Assembly (NCBI GenBank): GCA_035577985.1
Contig: DATJZY010000170.1
Span: forward strand, 1-63,680
DNA length: 63,680 nt
Reading direction: 5' to 3'
DNA from: Candidatus Eisenbacteria bacterium
Lineage (GTDB): Bacteria; Desulfobacterota; Binatia; DP-6
Made by a program: the position numbers and the translations under genes. Below the pieces are notes generated by a model. The model was not told the origin of the DNA and ran no database searches. It was given only the letters and a program-made list of their open reading frames with translations. Below are positions 9,501-17,055 of this stretch, piece by piece. How positions within the stretch are numbered: position 1 is the stretch's first letter; the number at the start of each line of letters is the position of its first letter.

Positions 9501-9719
9501 ATGGCACGCGTCTGCGAAGTGTGTGGCAAGCATCGTTCGAGCGGCAACAACGTCAGCCACGCGAACAACAAGACCCGGCGGGTGTGGCGCCCGAACCTCC
9601 AGCGCGTGCACGCCCGCGTCGGCGCCAGCAACACCCACCTGCTCGTCTGCACCCGCTGCATCCGCAGCGGCAAGATCCTGAAGGCCCGCCCCGCCGCTTC
9701 GGCTCGCGTCGGCGCCTAG
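9501..9719 (+). CDS. rpmB: 50S ribosomal protein L28, zinc-binding form
   Basis: Structural protein of the large ribosomal subunit, 72 residues. It begins [11 protein letters not shown] and has a second [11 protein letters not shown], so both CxxC pairs of the zinc-binding (C+) form are kept. The core [15 protein letters not shown] is typical L28. No L33 gene is alongside. It lies 35 bases after rfaE2 and is followed at once by a strong hairpin. Confidence 0.95.
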   Translation: MARVCEVCGKHRSSGNNVSHANNKTRRVWRPNLQRVHARVGASNTHLLVCTRCIRSGKILKARPAASARVGA

Positions 9720-9723
9720 GAGG

Positions 9724-9750
9724 CCGGGCCAAGACGTAGTCTTGGCCCGG
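9724..9750. terminator. Perfect 12-bp hairpin after rpmB
   Basis: Bases 9724-9735 pair perfectly with 9739-9750 around a three-base GTA loop. It lies five bases after the rpmB stop in a convergent gap, so it could serve rpmB and, read from the other strand, ridA. There is no U-tract, so classical intrinsic termination is unproven. It is also the first stem of the repeated intergenic element. Confidence 0.6.
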
Positions 9751-9821
9751 GGTAGGACGCGAGTGTGTCGCGTCCAGGGCACGCGCGACCGGCATGCCGC
9801 GGCCAGCGAAGCTGGCGCGGC
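9724..9821 (+). repeat. Structured intergenic element, copy A
   Basis: Three hairpins in a row: the 12-bp stem (9724-9750); an 8-bp stem 9755-9762/9768-9775; and a nested stem with GCCGC 9796-9800/GCGGC 9817-9821 enclosing GCCAGC-GAA-GCTGGC (9802-9816). Conserved blocks GGACGCGAG (9755), GGCACGCG (9778) and TGCCGCGGCC (9795) recur with nearly the same spacing in copy B at 56852-56958. Both copies lie between convergent genes. This accounts for most of the 137-bp gap between rpmB and ridA. Confidence 0.7.
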
Positions 9822-9856
9822 TTGCGGCCTGACGACGGCCGACGTTCGGCGCAAGA

Positions 9857-10240
9857 CTAGGACCGCCGAACCGCGACGGCCTCGAGTTCCACGCGGGCGC
9901 CGGCCGGCAGCGCCGCGACCTGCACCGTCGAGCGTGCCGGGTACGGCTCCGGAAACAGGCGGGCGTAGACCTCGCCCACCTTCGGTCCGTCGCCGAGGTC
10001 GGCCAGGAAGAGCGTCGTCTTCACGACGTCGGCCAGGCCGAGGCCGGCGGTCGCCAGCACGGCCGAGAGGTTCCTGATCGCCTGCTCCGCTTCGGCGACC
10101 GCGCCGCCCTGGACGAGGCGGCCGCTCGCGGGGTCGAGACCGACCTGCCCCGCGCAGAACACCAGCGTACCGGTGTCGATCGCCTGGCTGTAGGGACCGA
10201 TCGGGCGCGGAGCCTCGGGGCTGGTGATGGCGCGTCTCAC
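9857..10240 (-). CDS. ridA: RidA family reactive-intermediate deaminase
   Basis: Hydrolyses reactive enamine/imine intermediates released by PLP enzymes, protecting against 2-aminoacrylate. The 127 residues start at GTG 10240, whose first bases overlap the rel stop (GTGA). IGPYSQAI at the N-terminus, SGQVG-like CAGQVGLDP, and the C-terminal PYPARSTVQVAALPAGARVELEAVAV (with the catalytic arginine in PARST) are all present. It is the last gene of the 42-kb minus-strand run and is followed by the structured element. Confidence 0.94.
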   Translation of the reverse strand: MRRAITSPEAPRPIGPYSQAIDTGTLVFCAGQVGLDPASGRLVQGGAVAEAEQAIRNLSAVLATAGLGLADVVKTTLFLADLGDGPKVGEVYARLFPEPYPARSTVQVAALPAGARVELEAVAVRRS

Positions 10241-12387
10241 GTCCGCACGCGCGTGACGCGCATGACGCCGCGCACGCGTCCCAGGTTCTTCATGACGGTG
10301 TTCAGCTCCTCGAGGCTGCCGACCATGAGCTCGAAGGTGTTCTGCGACTTGTGGTCGCCGGCGGGGTGGACCTGTGCGCGCGCGATGTTGACGCCGGTCG
10401 AGCTGATGGCCTTCGACATCGCCGCCAGCAGGCCTGGTTGATCGATGCAGGTGACCTCGATCTGCACCGCTCGCGGGACGCCCTTCGTGTTCTCCCACGC
10501 GACGTCGACGCGGCGCTGCGGATCGGTCTCGAGCACCTTCGGACAATCGTCCGCGTGGATCGTGACGCCCCGACCGCGCGTGATGAAGCCGGCGATGCGC
10601 TCGCCGGGGAGCGGCTGGCAACACTTCGCGAAGCGCACGAGCACCTCGCCGTCGAGCCCCGAGACGCGCACGGCGCCCTTGGGCGGCCGCGAGACGAGGC
10701 GCATCAGGCGGGCCAGCGCGCCCTCCTTCTGCTCGCGGCGCCGCTCGAGCTCGAGCTCGGGGACGATCTTCACCAGCACCTGCTGGCTCGTGATCTTGCC
10801 GTAGCCCACGTCGGCGAGCAGCGCCTCCTCGCCGTTGACGCCCAGCTCGCGCAGGACGCGATCGAGCGTGCCGTCCTTGCGCAGCGTGTTGAGGTCGAAG
10901 CCGTGACGGCCCAGATCGCGCTCCAGGATCTCGCGGCCGACGGCGATCGAGCGCTGGCTCTGCTGCGCTTTCACGTAGCCACGGATGCGCGCCCGGGCGC
11001 GCGACGTCATGGCGATCTTCAGCCAGTCCTTCGACGGCTGCTGCGTCGAGGTGGTGATGATCTCGACCGTATCGCCGCTCTGGAGCTGATAGCGCAGCGG
11101 CACGATGCGGCCGTTCACGCGCGCCCCCGTGCAGTGGCGTCCCACCTCGGAGTGGATGCGGTAGGCGAAGTCGATGATCGTCGAGCCGAGGGGGAAGTTG
11201 AGCAGATCGCCTTTCGGAGTGAAGACGAAGACCTCCTCGCTGAAGAGGTCCTCCTTCACGGTGCGCAGGAACTCCTGCGGGTCCTGCAGCTGCTGCTGCC
11301 ACTCGAGGAGCTGCCGCAGCCACGCGAAGCGCTGGTCGTCGTCCGCGCCGGCGTCGGCGCCGTGCTTGTAGCGCCAGTGGGCCGCGATCCCGTACTCCGC
11401 TATGCGGTGCATCTCGCGCGTGCGGATCTGGATCTCGATCCGCTCGCCGTACGGACCGATCACGGTCGTGTGCAGCGACTGGTAGCCGTTCGGCTTCGGG
11501 ATCGCGATGTAGTCCTTGAAGCGGTTCGGCACGGGCTTCCAGGCCGCGTGCACGACGCCCAGCGCCTCGTAGCACTCGCCGAGCGAGTCGACGAGGATGC
11601 GGAACGCGATCAGGTCGTAGATCTGGTCGTAGTGCAGGTTCTGGGCCTGCATCTTCTGGTAGATCGAGAAGAAGTGCTTCGGACGTCCGCTGACCTCGGC
11701 CTCGAGGCCGGCTTCGCCGAGGCGCTTGGAGAGGTTCGCGATCACTTCCTTCGTGTACTTCTCGCGCTCGGCCTTCTTCTTCGCGACCGAGCGCTTCAGC
11801 TGGTAGTACACCTCGGGGTGCAGGTAGCGCAGCGAGCTGTCCTCGAGCTCGCTCTTGAGCCAGTAGACCCCGAGCCGGTGCGCGAGCGGTGCGTAGATCT
11901 CGAGCGTCTCCTGCGCGATGTCGGCCTGGCGCTGCGCATCGAGGTGCCCGAGGGTGCGCATGTTGTGGGTGCGGTCGGCGAGCTTCACGAGGATGACGCG
12001 GATGTCGCGAGCCATCGCGAGCAGCATCTTGCGGAAGTTCTCGGCCTGCTTCTCCTCGCGCGAGGTGAAGCTGATCTGGCCGATCTTGGTGACGCCGTCG
12101 ACGAGGGCTGCGATCTCGGGACCGAAGAGCTGCTCGATCTGGTCGAGCGTCGCGAGCGTGTCCTCGACCGTGTCGTGCAGGAGTCCGGTCGCGATGCTGG
12201 GGACGTCGAGGCGGAGCTCGGCGATGATGCCGGCCACGTTGAGGGGATGCGTGAGATACGGCTCGCCCGACTTCCGCCGCTGTCCCTTGTGCACCTCGGC
12301 CGAGAACTCGTAGGCGCGCTCGATCACGTCGGTCGGCGCCGACGGGTTGTACTGGCGGACGCGCTCGACGAGGTCGGTGATCGTCAT
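10237..12387 (-). CDS. rel: Bifunctional (p)ppGpp synthetase/hydrolase Rel
   Basis: Makes and degrades the stringent-response alarmone. In the 716 residues I see an HD hydrolase domain (HDTVEDT at 71-77, intact metal ligands), a synthetase domain with RFKDYIAIPKPNGYQSLHT, a TGS domain (VFTPKGDLLNFPLGSTIIDFAY), a conserved-cysteine segment (FAKCCQPLPGERIAGFITRGRG) and a C-terminal ACT domain. Intact hydrolase and synthetase motifs predict a bifunctional enzyme. It overlaps the upstream kinase gene by ATGA and ridA by GTGA. Confidence 0.95.
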   Translation of the reverse strand: MTITDLVERVRQYNPSAPTDVIERAYEFSAEVHKGQRRKSGEPYLTHPLNVAGIIAELRLDVPSIATGLLHDTVEDTLATLDQIEQLFGPEIAALVDGVTKIGQISFTSREEKQAENFRKMLLAMARDIRVILVKLADRTHNMRTLGHLDAQRQADIAQETLEIYAPLAHRLGVYWLKSELEDSSLRYLHPEVYYQLKRSVAKKKAEREKYTKEVIANLSKRLGEAGLEAEVSGRPKHFFSIYQKMQAQNLHYDQIYDLIAFRILVDSLGECYEALGVVHAAWKPVPNRFKDYIAIPKPNGYQSLHTTVIGPYGERIEIQIRTREMHRIAEYGIAAHWRYKHGADAGADDDQRFAWLRQLLEWQQQLQDPQEFLRTVKEDLFSEEVFVFTPKGDLLNFPLGSTIIDFAYRIHSEVGRHCTGARVNGRIVPLRYQLQSGDTVEIITTSTQQPSKDWLKIAMTSRARARIRGYVKAQQSQRSIAVGREILERDLGRHGFDLNTLRKDGTLDRVLRELGVNGEEALLADVGYGKITSQQVLVKIVPELELERRREQKEGALARLMRLVSRPPKGAVRVSGLDGEVLVRFAKCCQPLPGERIAGFITRGRGVTIHADDCPKVLETDPQRRVDVAWENTKGVPRAVQIEVTCIDQPGLLAAMSKAISSTGVNIARAQVHPAGDHKSQNTFELMVGSLEELNTVMKNLGRVRGVMRVTRVRT

Positions 12388-12920
12388 CTGGTGAATGCGA
12401 CACGGGCGCGCGTCACGATGTCTCCGGCGAGATCCTCCGGCGTGCGCAGAGCCGTGTCCATGACCAGATCGTAGCGACTGTGATCGTGGTAATCGACCCC
12501 ATAGATGTCGCGATAGCGCCGGCGATCGGACGTCTCGCGAGCCTGGATCTCGGCGAGCCGCGCCGCCGTCGCCCCGCCCTCGCGCGCCGCGATGCGGGCC
12601 GCGCGGACCGACTCCGGGCAGTCGAGGAACACTTTCAGCGCCGGGACGCCGGCCTCCTCGGCCATGAACGCCGCGAGGCGGCCTTCCAGCACCGCGTTCC
12701 CCACGCGCGCCCGGGCCCGCATGCGATCGTCGAGCTGGCGGTCGATCGTCGGGTCGGTCTCGGCTCGCCGGAGATACTCCTGGAGCGTCAGCCCCGCCTC
12801 CTCGGCCTGCCGGCGGAAGATGTTCCCCGCGTAGACGTGCTCGAGCCCGAGCTCGCCGGCCACGAGACGCGCCACGGTCGTCTTTCCGCTCCCCGGCAGG
12901 CCCGAGATCGTGATCAGCAT
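12384..12920 (-). CDS. Archaeal-type cytidylate kinase-like protein
   Basis: Small P-loop kinase of 178 residues. It opens MLITISGLPGSGKTTVARLVAGELGL, then has a VYAGNIFRRQAEEAGLTLQEYLRRAE segment, PTIDRQLDDR, VLEGRLAAFM and VRAARIAARE. This order matches the putative archaeal cytidylate kinase family rather than the bacterial Cmk at 1-391. The actual nucleotide substrate is inferred. It is squeezed between yicC (one base) and rel (ATGA overlap), the place where many proteobacteria carry gmk and rpoZ. Confidence 0.82.
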   Translation of the reverse strand: MLITISGLPGSGKTTVARLVAGELGLEHVYAGNIFRRQAEEAGLTLQEYLRRAETDPTIDRQLDDRMRARARVGNAVLEGRLAAFMAEEAGVPALKVFLDCPESVRAARIAAREGGATAARLAEIQARETSDRRRYRDIYGVDYHDHSRYDLVMDTALRTPEDLAGDIVTRARVAFTR

Positions 12921-12921
12921 C

Positions 12922-13800
12922 TCACTCGATATTCTGCACTTGCTCGCGCAGCTTCTCCACCTCGCCCTTGCCGTCGACGACGAGGTGATTGATCGCGAGG
13001 TCCGACGCCTTCGATCCGGTCGTGTTCAGCTCGCGCTGGATCTCCTGCAGCAGGAACTCGACGCGCTTGCCGATGCTGCCCGCACCGCGCAGCGTCTGGC
13101 CGAGCGAGACGAGGTGGCTCTCGAGCCGCACCAGCTCCTCGGTGATGTCGCCGCGCTCGGCCAGCGTGACGATCTCCTGCGCGATGCGCTGGGGTTCGAC
13201 GTCCGCGGTCTGCCGCAGGCGCTCCACGCGCTCGGCGATGCGCACGTCGAGAGCGGCCAGCACTTCGGGCCGCCGCGCCCGGATCGCGTGGGTGATCTTG
13301 CGCAGCGCCGCCGTGCGGCCCAGGAGCTCCCGCTGCAGATGGGCTCCCTCCCGCCGCCGCTCGCGGTCGAAGGCGCGCAGCGCGCCGTCGAGGGCCCGCC
13401 GCAGCGCCTTGCGCTCCGGCTCGAGCGCCGGCACCTGCTCGCCCACCTCGAAGAGGTCGGGGAGACGCAGGACGTCGGCGATCGTCACGGTGTCGGCGAC
13501 CGCGAGCCGGCGCGCGAGCTGGCGTGCGGCGGCCACGTACGACTTCGCCAGCTCGTCACGGACGCTCACGCGGTAGCGCCGTCTCGCGGCGACCGGCGTG
13601 CGCGCGATGCCGACGTCCACCCGTCCGCGCTCGACCGCCGCCCGCACGCGATCGCGCACCTCGCCCTCCCACGCCGCGTACTCGCGGGGCAGCGCCACCT
13701 TGACGTCGAGGAAGCGTTGGTTGACGCCGCGGATCTCGACCGCGAGGTGCGCCGTCGCCGCGTCGGCAGTCGCCGCGCCGTATCCCGTCATGCTGCGCAT
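12922..13800 (-). CDS. yicC: YicC/YloC family endoribonuclease-like protein
   Basis: Member of the YicC family, linked in E. coli and Bacillus to RNA turnover. The 292 residues begin MRSMTGYGAATADAATAHLAVEIRGVNQRFLDVKVALP, the diagnostic N-terminus, and end with GKRVEFLLQEIQRELNTTGSKASD, the diagnostic C-terminal DUF1732 motif. It is seven bases after rfaE1 and one base before the CMP-kinase-like gene. An internal ATG at 13791 is a possible alternative start. Confidence 0.93.
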   Translation of the reverse strand: MRSMTGYGAATADAATAHLAVEIRGVNQRFLDVKVALPREYAAWEGEVRDRVRAAVERGRVDVGIARTPVAARRRYRVSVRDELAKSYVAAARQLARRLAVADTVTIADVLRLPDLFEVGEQVPALEPERKALRRALDGALRAFDRERRREGAHLQRELLGRTAALRKITHAIRARRPEVLAALDVRIAERVERLRQTADVEPQRIAQEIVTLAERGDITEELVRLESHLVSLGQTLRGAGSIGKRVEFLLQEIQRELNTTGSKASDLAINHLVVDGKGEVEKLREQVQNIE

Positions 13801-13807
13801 GCCGTCC

Positions 13808-14797
13808 CTACGCGCCTCGCAGCGCCCGCCGGAGCTCGTCGGCGCTGACGGTCGCGGTGCCGATCTTGCCCACGGCGACCCCCGCGGCGTGGTTCGCGAG
13901 CAGCGTGGCCTCCTCGAGCGAGCCGCCGGCCCCGAGCGCGAGCGCGCAGGTCGCGATGACGGTGTCGCCCGCGCCCGTCACGTCGAACACCTCGCGCGCG
14001 GCAGTCGGGAACTCCTCGACGATGCCGCCCGGCTTGAAGAGCGCCATCCCCTGCTCGCCGCGCGAGATGAGGACCGCCTCGGCCTGCCAGCGGGACAGCA
14101 GGCGCTCGCCCGCCTTGCGCAACGAGGCCGCGTCGCGGATCTCGATGCCCGAGGCGGCAGCGGCCTCCTCCCGATTCGGCTTCACCAGCGAGACCCGCCG
14201 GTAGCGGTCGAAGTTCGCGCGCTTCGGGTCGACCACCCAGGTGAACGGCCGCTGCCGGTGCGCCTCGGCGAGGGCGTCGAGGAGGGCGCCGTCGATGACG
14301 CCCTTGTTGTAGTCGGAGAGCACGAGCACGTCGTGCCGGCGCCAGCGCGCGAGCACGTGCTCGCGCACCCGACGGGTCGCCGCACCACGCCCGCCGGCTG
14401 CCTCCTCGCGATCGAGCCGCACCACCTGCTGGTGGTGGGCGATGATGCGCGTCTTCTCGATCGTCGGCCGGCTGCCGTCGACGATCACCCCGTCGGTCGC
14501 CGCGCCGAGCGCGCGCAGCATCGCGACCAGCTTCGTTCCGGCGGCGTCGCGGCCGACGATCCCCGAGATGGCGACGCGGCCGCCCAGCGCCCGCACGTTG
14601 CTGACGACGTTGCCCGCGCCTCCGGGGCGCGCGTCCTCACGCGTCACGTGGACGACCGGGACCGGCGCCTCGGGCGAGATGCGATCGACCCGACCCCACA
14701 CGAAGCGATCGATCATGAGATCGCCGACCACCAGCACCCGCACGCGGCGGAAGCGCCCGACGAGACGGGCGAGACGATCGCGGGAGATCCGGGTCAT
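13808..14797 (-). CDS. rfaE1: D-glycero-beta-D-manno-heptose-7-phosphate kinase
   Basis: PfkB-type kinase that makes heptose-1,7-bisphosphate for LPS core heptose. The 329 residues contain VVGDLMIDRFVWGRVDRISPEAPVPVV, RPGGAGNVVSNVRALGG and the C-terminal DVTGAGDTVIATCALAL anion-hole motif. It corresponds to the N-terminal half of E. coli HldE; the adenylyltransferase half is rfaE2 at 8986-9465. ATG 14797 overlaps the upstream glycosyltransferase stop (ATGA). The long open frame further upstream belongs to other genes. Confidence 0.94.
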   Translation of the reverse strand: MTRISRDRLARLVGRFRRVRVLVVGDLMIDRFVWGRVDRISPEAPVPVVHVTREDARPGGAGNVVSNVRALGGRVAISGIVGRDAAGTKLVAMLRALGAATDGVIVDGSRPTIEKTRIIAHHQQVVRLDREEAAGGRGAATRRVREHVLARWRRHDVLVLSDYNKGVIDGALLDALAEAHRQRPFTWVVDPKRANFDRYRRVSLVKPNREEAAAASGIEIRDAASLRKAGERLLSRWQAEAVLISRGEQGMALFKPGGIVEEFPTAAREVFDVTGAGDTVIATCALALGAGGSLEEATLLANHAAGVAVGKIGTATVSADELRRALRGA

Positions 14798-15861
14798 GGG
14801 CGCTCCACGTAGCAGGCGAGCGTCCCCTCTGCCATCGCCGCACTCGAAAAACGCGCGCGCACCCGCCGTAGCGCGTGCGCCCCCATCGCCCCGCGCCGGT
14901 CCGGATCTGCCGCGAGCGCACCCAGCGCCGCCGCGAGCGCCGCCGGATCCCGCGGCGGCACGAGAAGTCCCGTGACGCCGTCGTCGATCACCTCGGCGAG
15001 ACCGCCGACGCGGCTCGCGACCACCGGCCGGCCCGCCGCCATGGCTTCGAGCGCCGCGACCCCGAGCCCCTCGTGCAGCGAGGGCAGGACGACCACGTCG
15101 GCCGCGGCGAGGCACGCGGCGACGTCGCGCCGGAACCCGGCGAAGCGGACGGCCAGGCCGCTGCGCGCCGCCGCATCGCGGAGCCGAGATTCGAGGGAGC
15201 CTGCACCGCAGAAGACCCAGCGAGCCGCAACCGTGCGCGGCATACGGGTCGCCGCTTCGATCAGGACCACGTGTCCTTTGCGCTCCTCGAGAACGCCGAG
15301 CACCATGACCAGCGTCTCGTCCGGCCCCACACCCCACTCGGCGCGAAGCGCGTCGCGCGCGCCGGCCGGAGCCGCCAATGCTTCCACGTCGATCCCGCTC
15401 GGGACGACGCGGATGCGCCCGGGCTCGACGCCCGCTCGGACGAGCGCCGCGCGTACGCCGTCGGAGATGGCGATCACGCGGTCGACCGCGTGGTTGTAGA
15501 GATAGCGCGCCCACGGCCCGCCGCGCGGTACGTAGTCCATGCGCCGGGTGACGACGCGCCGCGCCCCCGTCCCCGCGAGCCACGGCGCCATCGCGTGCGC
15601 GCGAGCGGTGTGAAAGTGGACCACGTCGGCGCCGCGCGCGAGGCGGCGCAGGTGGGGAACGGCGCGGACGTCCAGGTGGTTGCGAATCGTGCACGCTTCC
15701 ACCGGAGCTCCGAGCGCGGTCGCGGCGCTCGCGAGCGGGCTGCCCGGCACCGCCGCCACGACGCTCGTGTGGCCGCGCCGGGCGAGCTCCCGCAGGAGCG
15801 TCGTCACCTGCACCTCGCCGCCGCCCCATCCGCACTCCGGGTCCACGTGCAGGACGCGCAC
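14794..15861 (-). CDS. Glycosyltransferase family 4
   Basis: GT-B fold sugar transferase of 355 residues, probably acting on the cytosolic face during LPS or polysaccharide assembly. The N-terminus MRVLHVDPECGWGGGEVQVTTLLRELARRGH has the usual glycine-rich acceptor loop. The C-terminal half has SLHEGLGVAALEAMAAGRPVVASRVGGLAEVI, the EX7E-type donor motif, and GLLVPPRDP. Donor and acceptor cannot be assigned. It lies one base from the O-antigen ligase gene and overlaps rfaE1. Confidence 0.88.
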   Translation of the reverse strand: MRVLHVDPECGWGGGEVQVTTLLRELARRGHTSVVAAVPGSPLASAATALGAPVEACTIRNHLDVRAVPHLRRLARGADVVHFHTARAHAMAPWLAGTGARRVVTRRMDYVPRGGPWARYLYNHAVDRVIAISDGVRAALVRAGVEPGRIRVVPSGIDVEALAAPAGARDALRAEWGVGPDETLVMVLGVLEERKGHVVLIEAATRMPRTVAARWVFCGAGSLESRLRDAAARSGLAVRFAGFRRDVAACLAAADVVVLPSLHEGLGVAALEAMAAGRPVVASRVGGLAEVIDDGVTGLLVPPRDPAALAAALGALAADPDRRGAMGAHALRRVRARFSSAAMAEGTLACYVERP

Positions 15862-15862
15862 C

Positions 15863-17050
15863 CTACCCGTCCCAGAGTCGCATCAACACGGCGAGGGTCA
15901 CCCAGAGCGTCACGGCGACCTCGTTGTCGCCGAGCGTGTAGTGCGTGAGCCCGCCCACGAGGATGCCGACGAGCCCGAGCCAAGCACCCAGCGTGCTCGC
16001 GTACGCCGGCCCGCCGGCCGTGCGCGCCAGCGCCTCGACGCCGTAGCGCAGCGCCGTCGTGTAGAGCAGCATGAAGGCGGCGAGTCCGACGAGCCCCGCC
16101 TCGGCAGCGAGCTGCAGAAAGTTGTTGTGCGCGTGCGAGCGGCGGTCGGCGTCGGGATGGCGATCGTAGTAGGGCCCCGAGTCCCGCTGGTAGCGCCCGA
16201 AGCCGAGGCCGAAGAGCGGATGATCGTGGACGATGTCGAGGTTCGCACGGTAGATGCCGAGGCGGCCCGCGTTGGTCGCGCGCTCGGTGAACGACGGGAT
16301 CACCTGCTGGCGGAACCCCGGCGACGCGAGCCACGCCCCACCGATCACCAGGGCGGCGACCAGGATCATCGCGAGCCCTCGGCCGCGCAGCGCGGCCACG
16401 ATCGCCCCCATGACGAGCACGGCCAGCCAGGCGCCCCGGGCGGTCGAGAAGATGAGCGCGAGCCCGAGCACGATCGCGCTGGTGATCGCGGCCGCGCCGC
16501 CCCGGTACGCGGCCCGCGCCAGCGCCAGTCCGAACGGCACGATGAGGACGTGCGCATACGTGACGTAGTTCCGGAAGAACCCGACGCTCGCGAAGCCGTG
16601 GGCCCCGCCGATGCGCGGCCGCACCCGCAGCTCCCGTCCGAGCAGCGCGCGGTACCAGTCGGCGCCGGTGTAGTGCTGGAGGACGCCGTACGCCCCCGCG
16701 ATCACGCCCGCCACGAGGAGGCCGCCCGCGAACCGCACGGCCGCGTCGCGATCGTCGAGCCACCAGTAGACGCCGAAGTACCCGGCGACCACCCAGAGGC
16801 GCTGCCATCCCACCGCCTCCAACGGCCGCCCGCTGGCGAGCGTCGAGACGGCGAGCGCCGCGAAGAAGATCGCGAGCACGGTGTCGAGCGGCGTGCGTCG
16901 CACGACCCGCAGCCCCTTCGTCCAGGCGACACCGGCGAGAAGCGCGAGGCCGCCCACGCCGAGCTCCATCCCCGTCGTGGAGAGCGGGATCGACCACGCC
17001 GTCAGCACGAGGCACGCCCGCGCGCCCCGCCGCACCGCCCCCTCCGACAC
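15863..17050 (-). CDS. O-antigen ligase / Wzy-like membrane protein
   Basis: Polytopic inner-membrane protein of 395 residues with about ten hydrophobic segments. A large periplasmic loop near residues 240-310 contains DIVHDHPLFGLGFGRY and SHAHNNFLQLAAEAGLVGL, the hallmark of the WaaL/Wzy family. Members either join O-antigen to lipid A-core or polymerise repeat units; sequence alone does not decide. The GTG at 17050 (VSEGAVRRG) is the best start, five bases after the phosphoglycosyl transferase. Confidence 0.85.
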   Translation of the reverse strand: MSEGAVRRGARACLVLTAWSIPLSTTGMELGVGGLALLAGVAWTKGLRVVRRTPLDTVLAIFFAALAVSTLASGRPLEAVGWQRLWVVAGYFGVYWWLDDRDAAVRFAGGLLVAGVIAGAYGVLQHYTGADWYRALLGRELRVRPRIGGAHGFASVGFFRNYVTYAHVLIVPFGLALARAAYRGGAAAITSAIVLGLALIFSTARGAWLAVLVMGAIVAALRGRGLAMILVAALVIGGAWLASPGFRQQVIPSFTERATNAGRLGIYRANLDIVHDHPLFGLGFGRYQRDSGPYYDRHPDADRRSHAHNNFLQLAAEAGLVGLAAFMLLYTTALRYGVEALARTAGGPAYASTLGAWLGLVGILVGGLTHYTLGDNEVAVTLWVTLAVLMRLWDG

Positions 17051-17055
17051 CGACG

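Noticed and set aside
8949..9719. 256-codon frame that would extend rpmB far upstream
   Set aside because: It is out of frame with rfaE2 over the first 170 codons and Arg-rich. L28 starts cleanly at ATG 9501.
10351..12474. Plus-strand frame of 707 codons
   Set aside because: Lies wholly across rel on the other strand. No recognisable domain, so it is a shadow frame.
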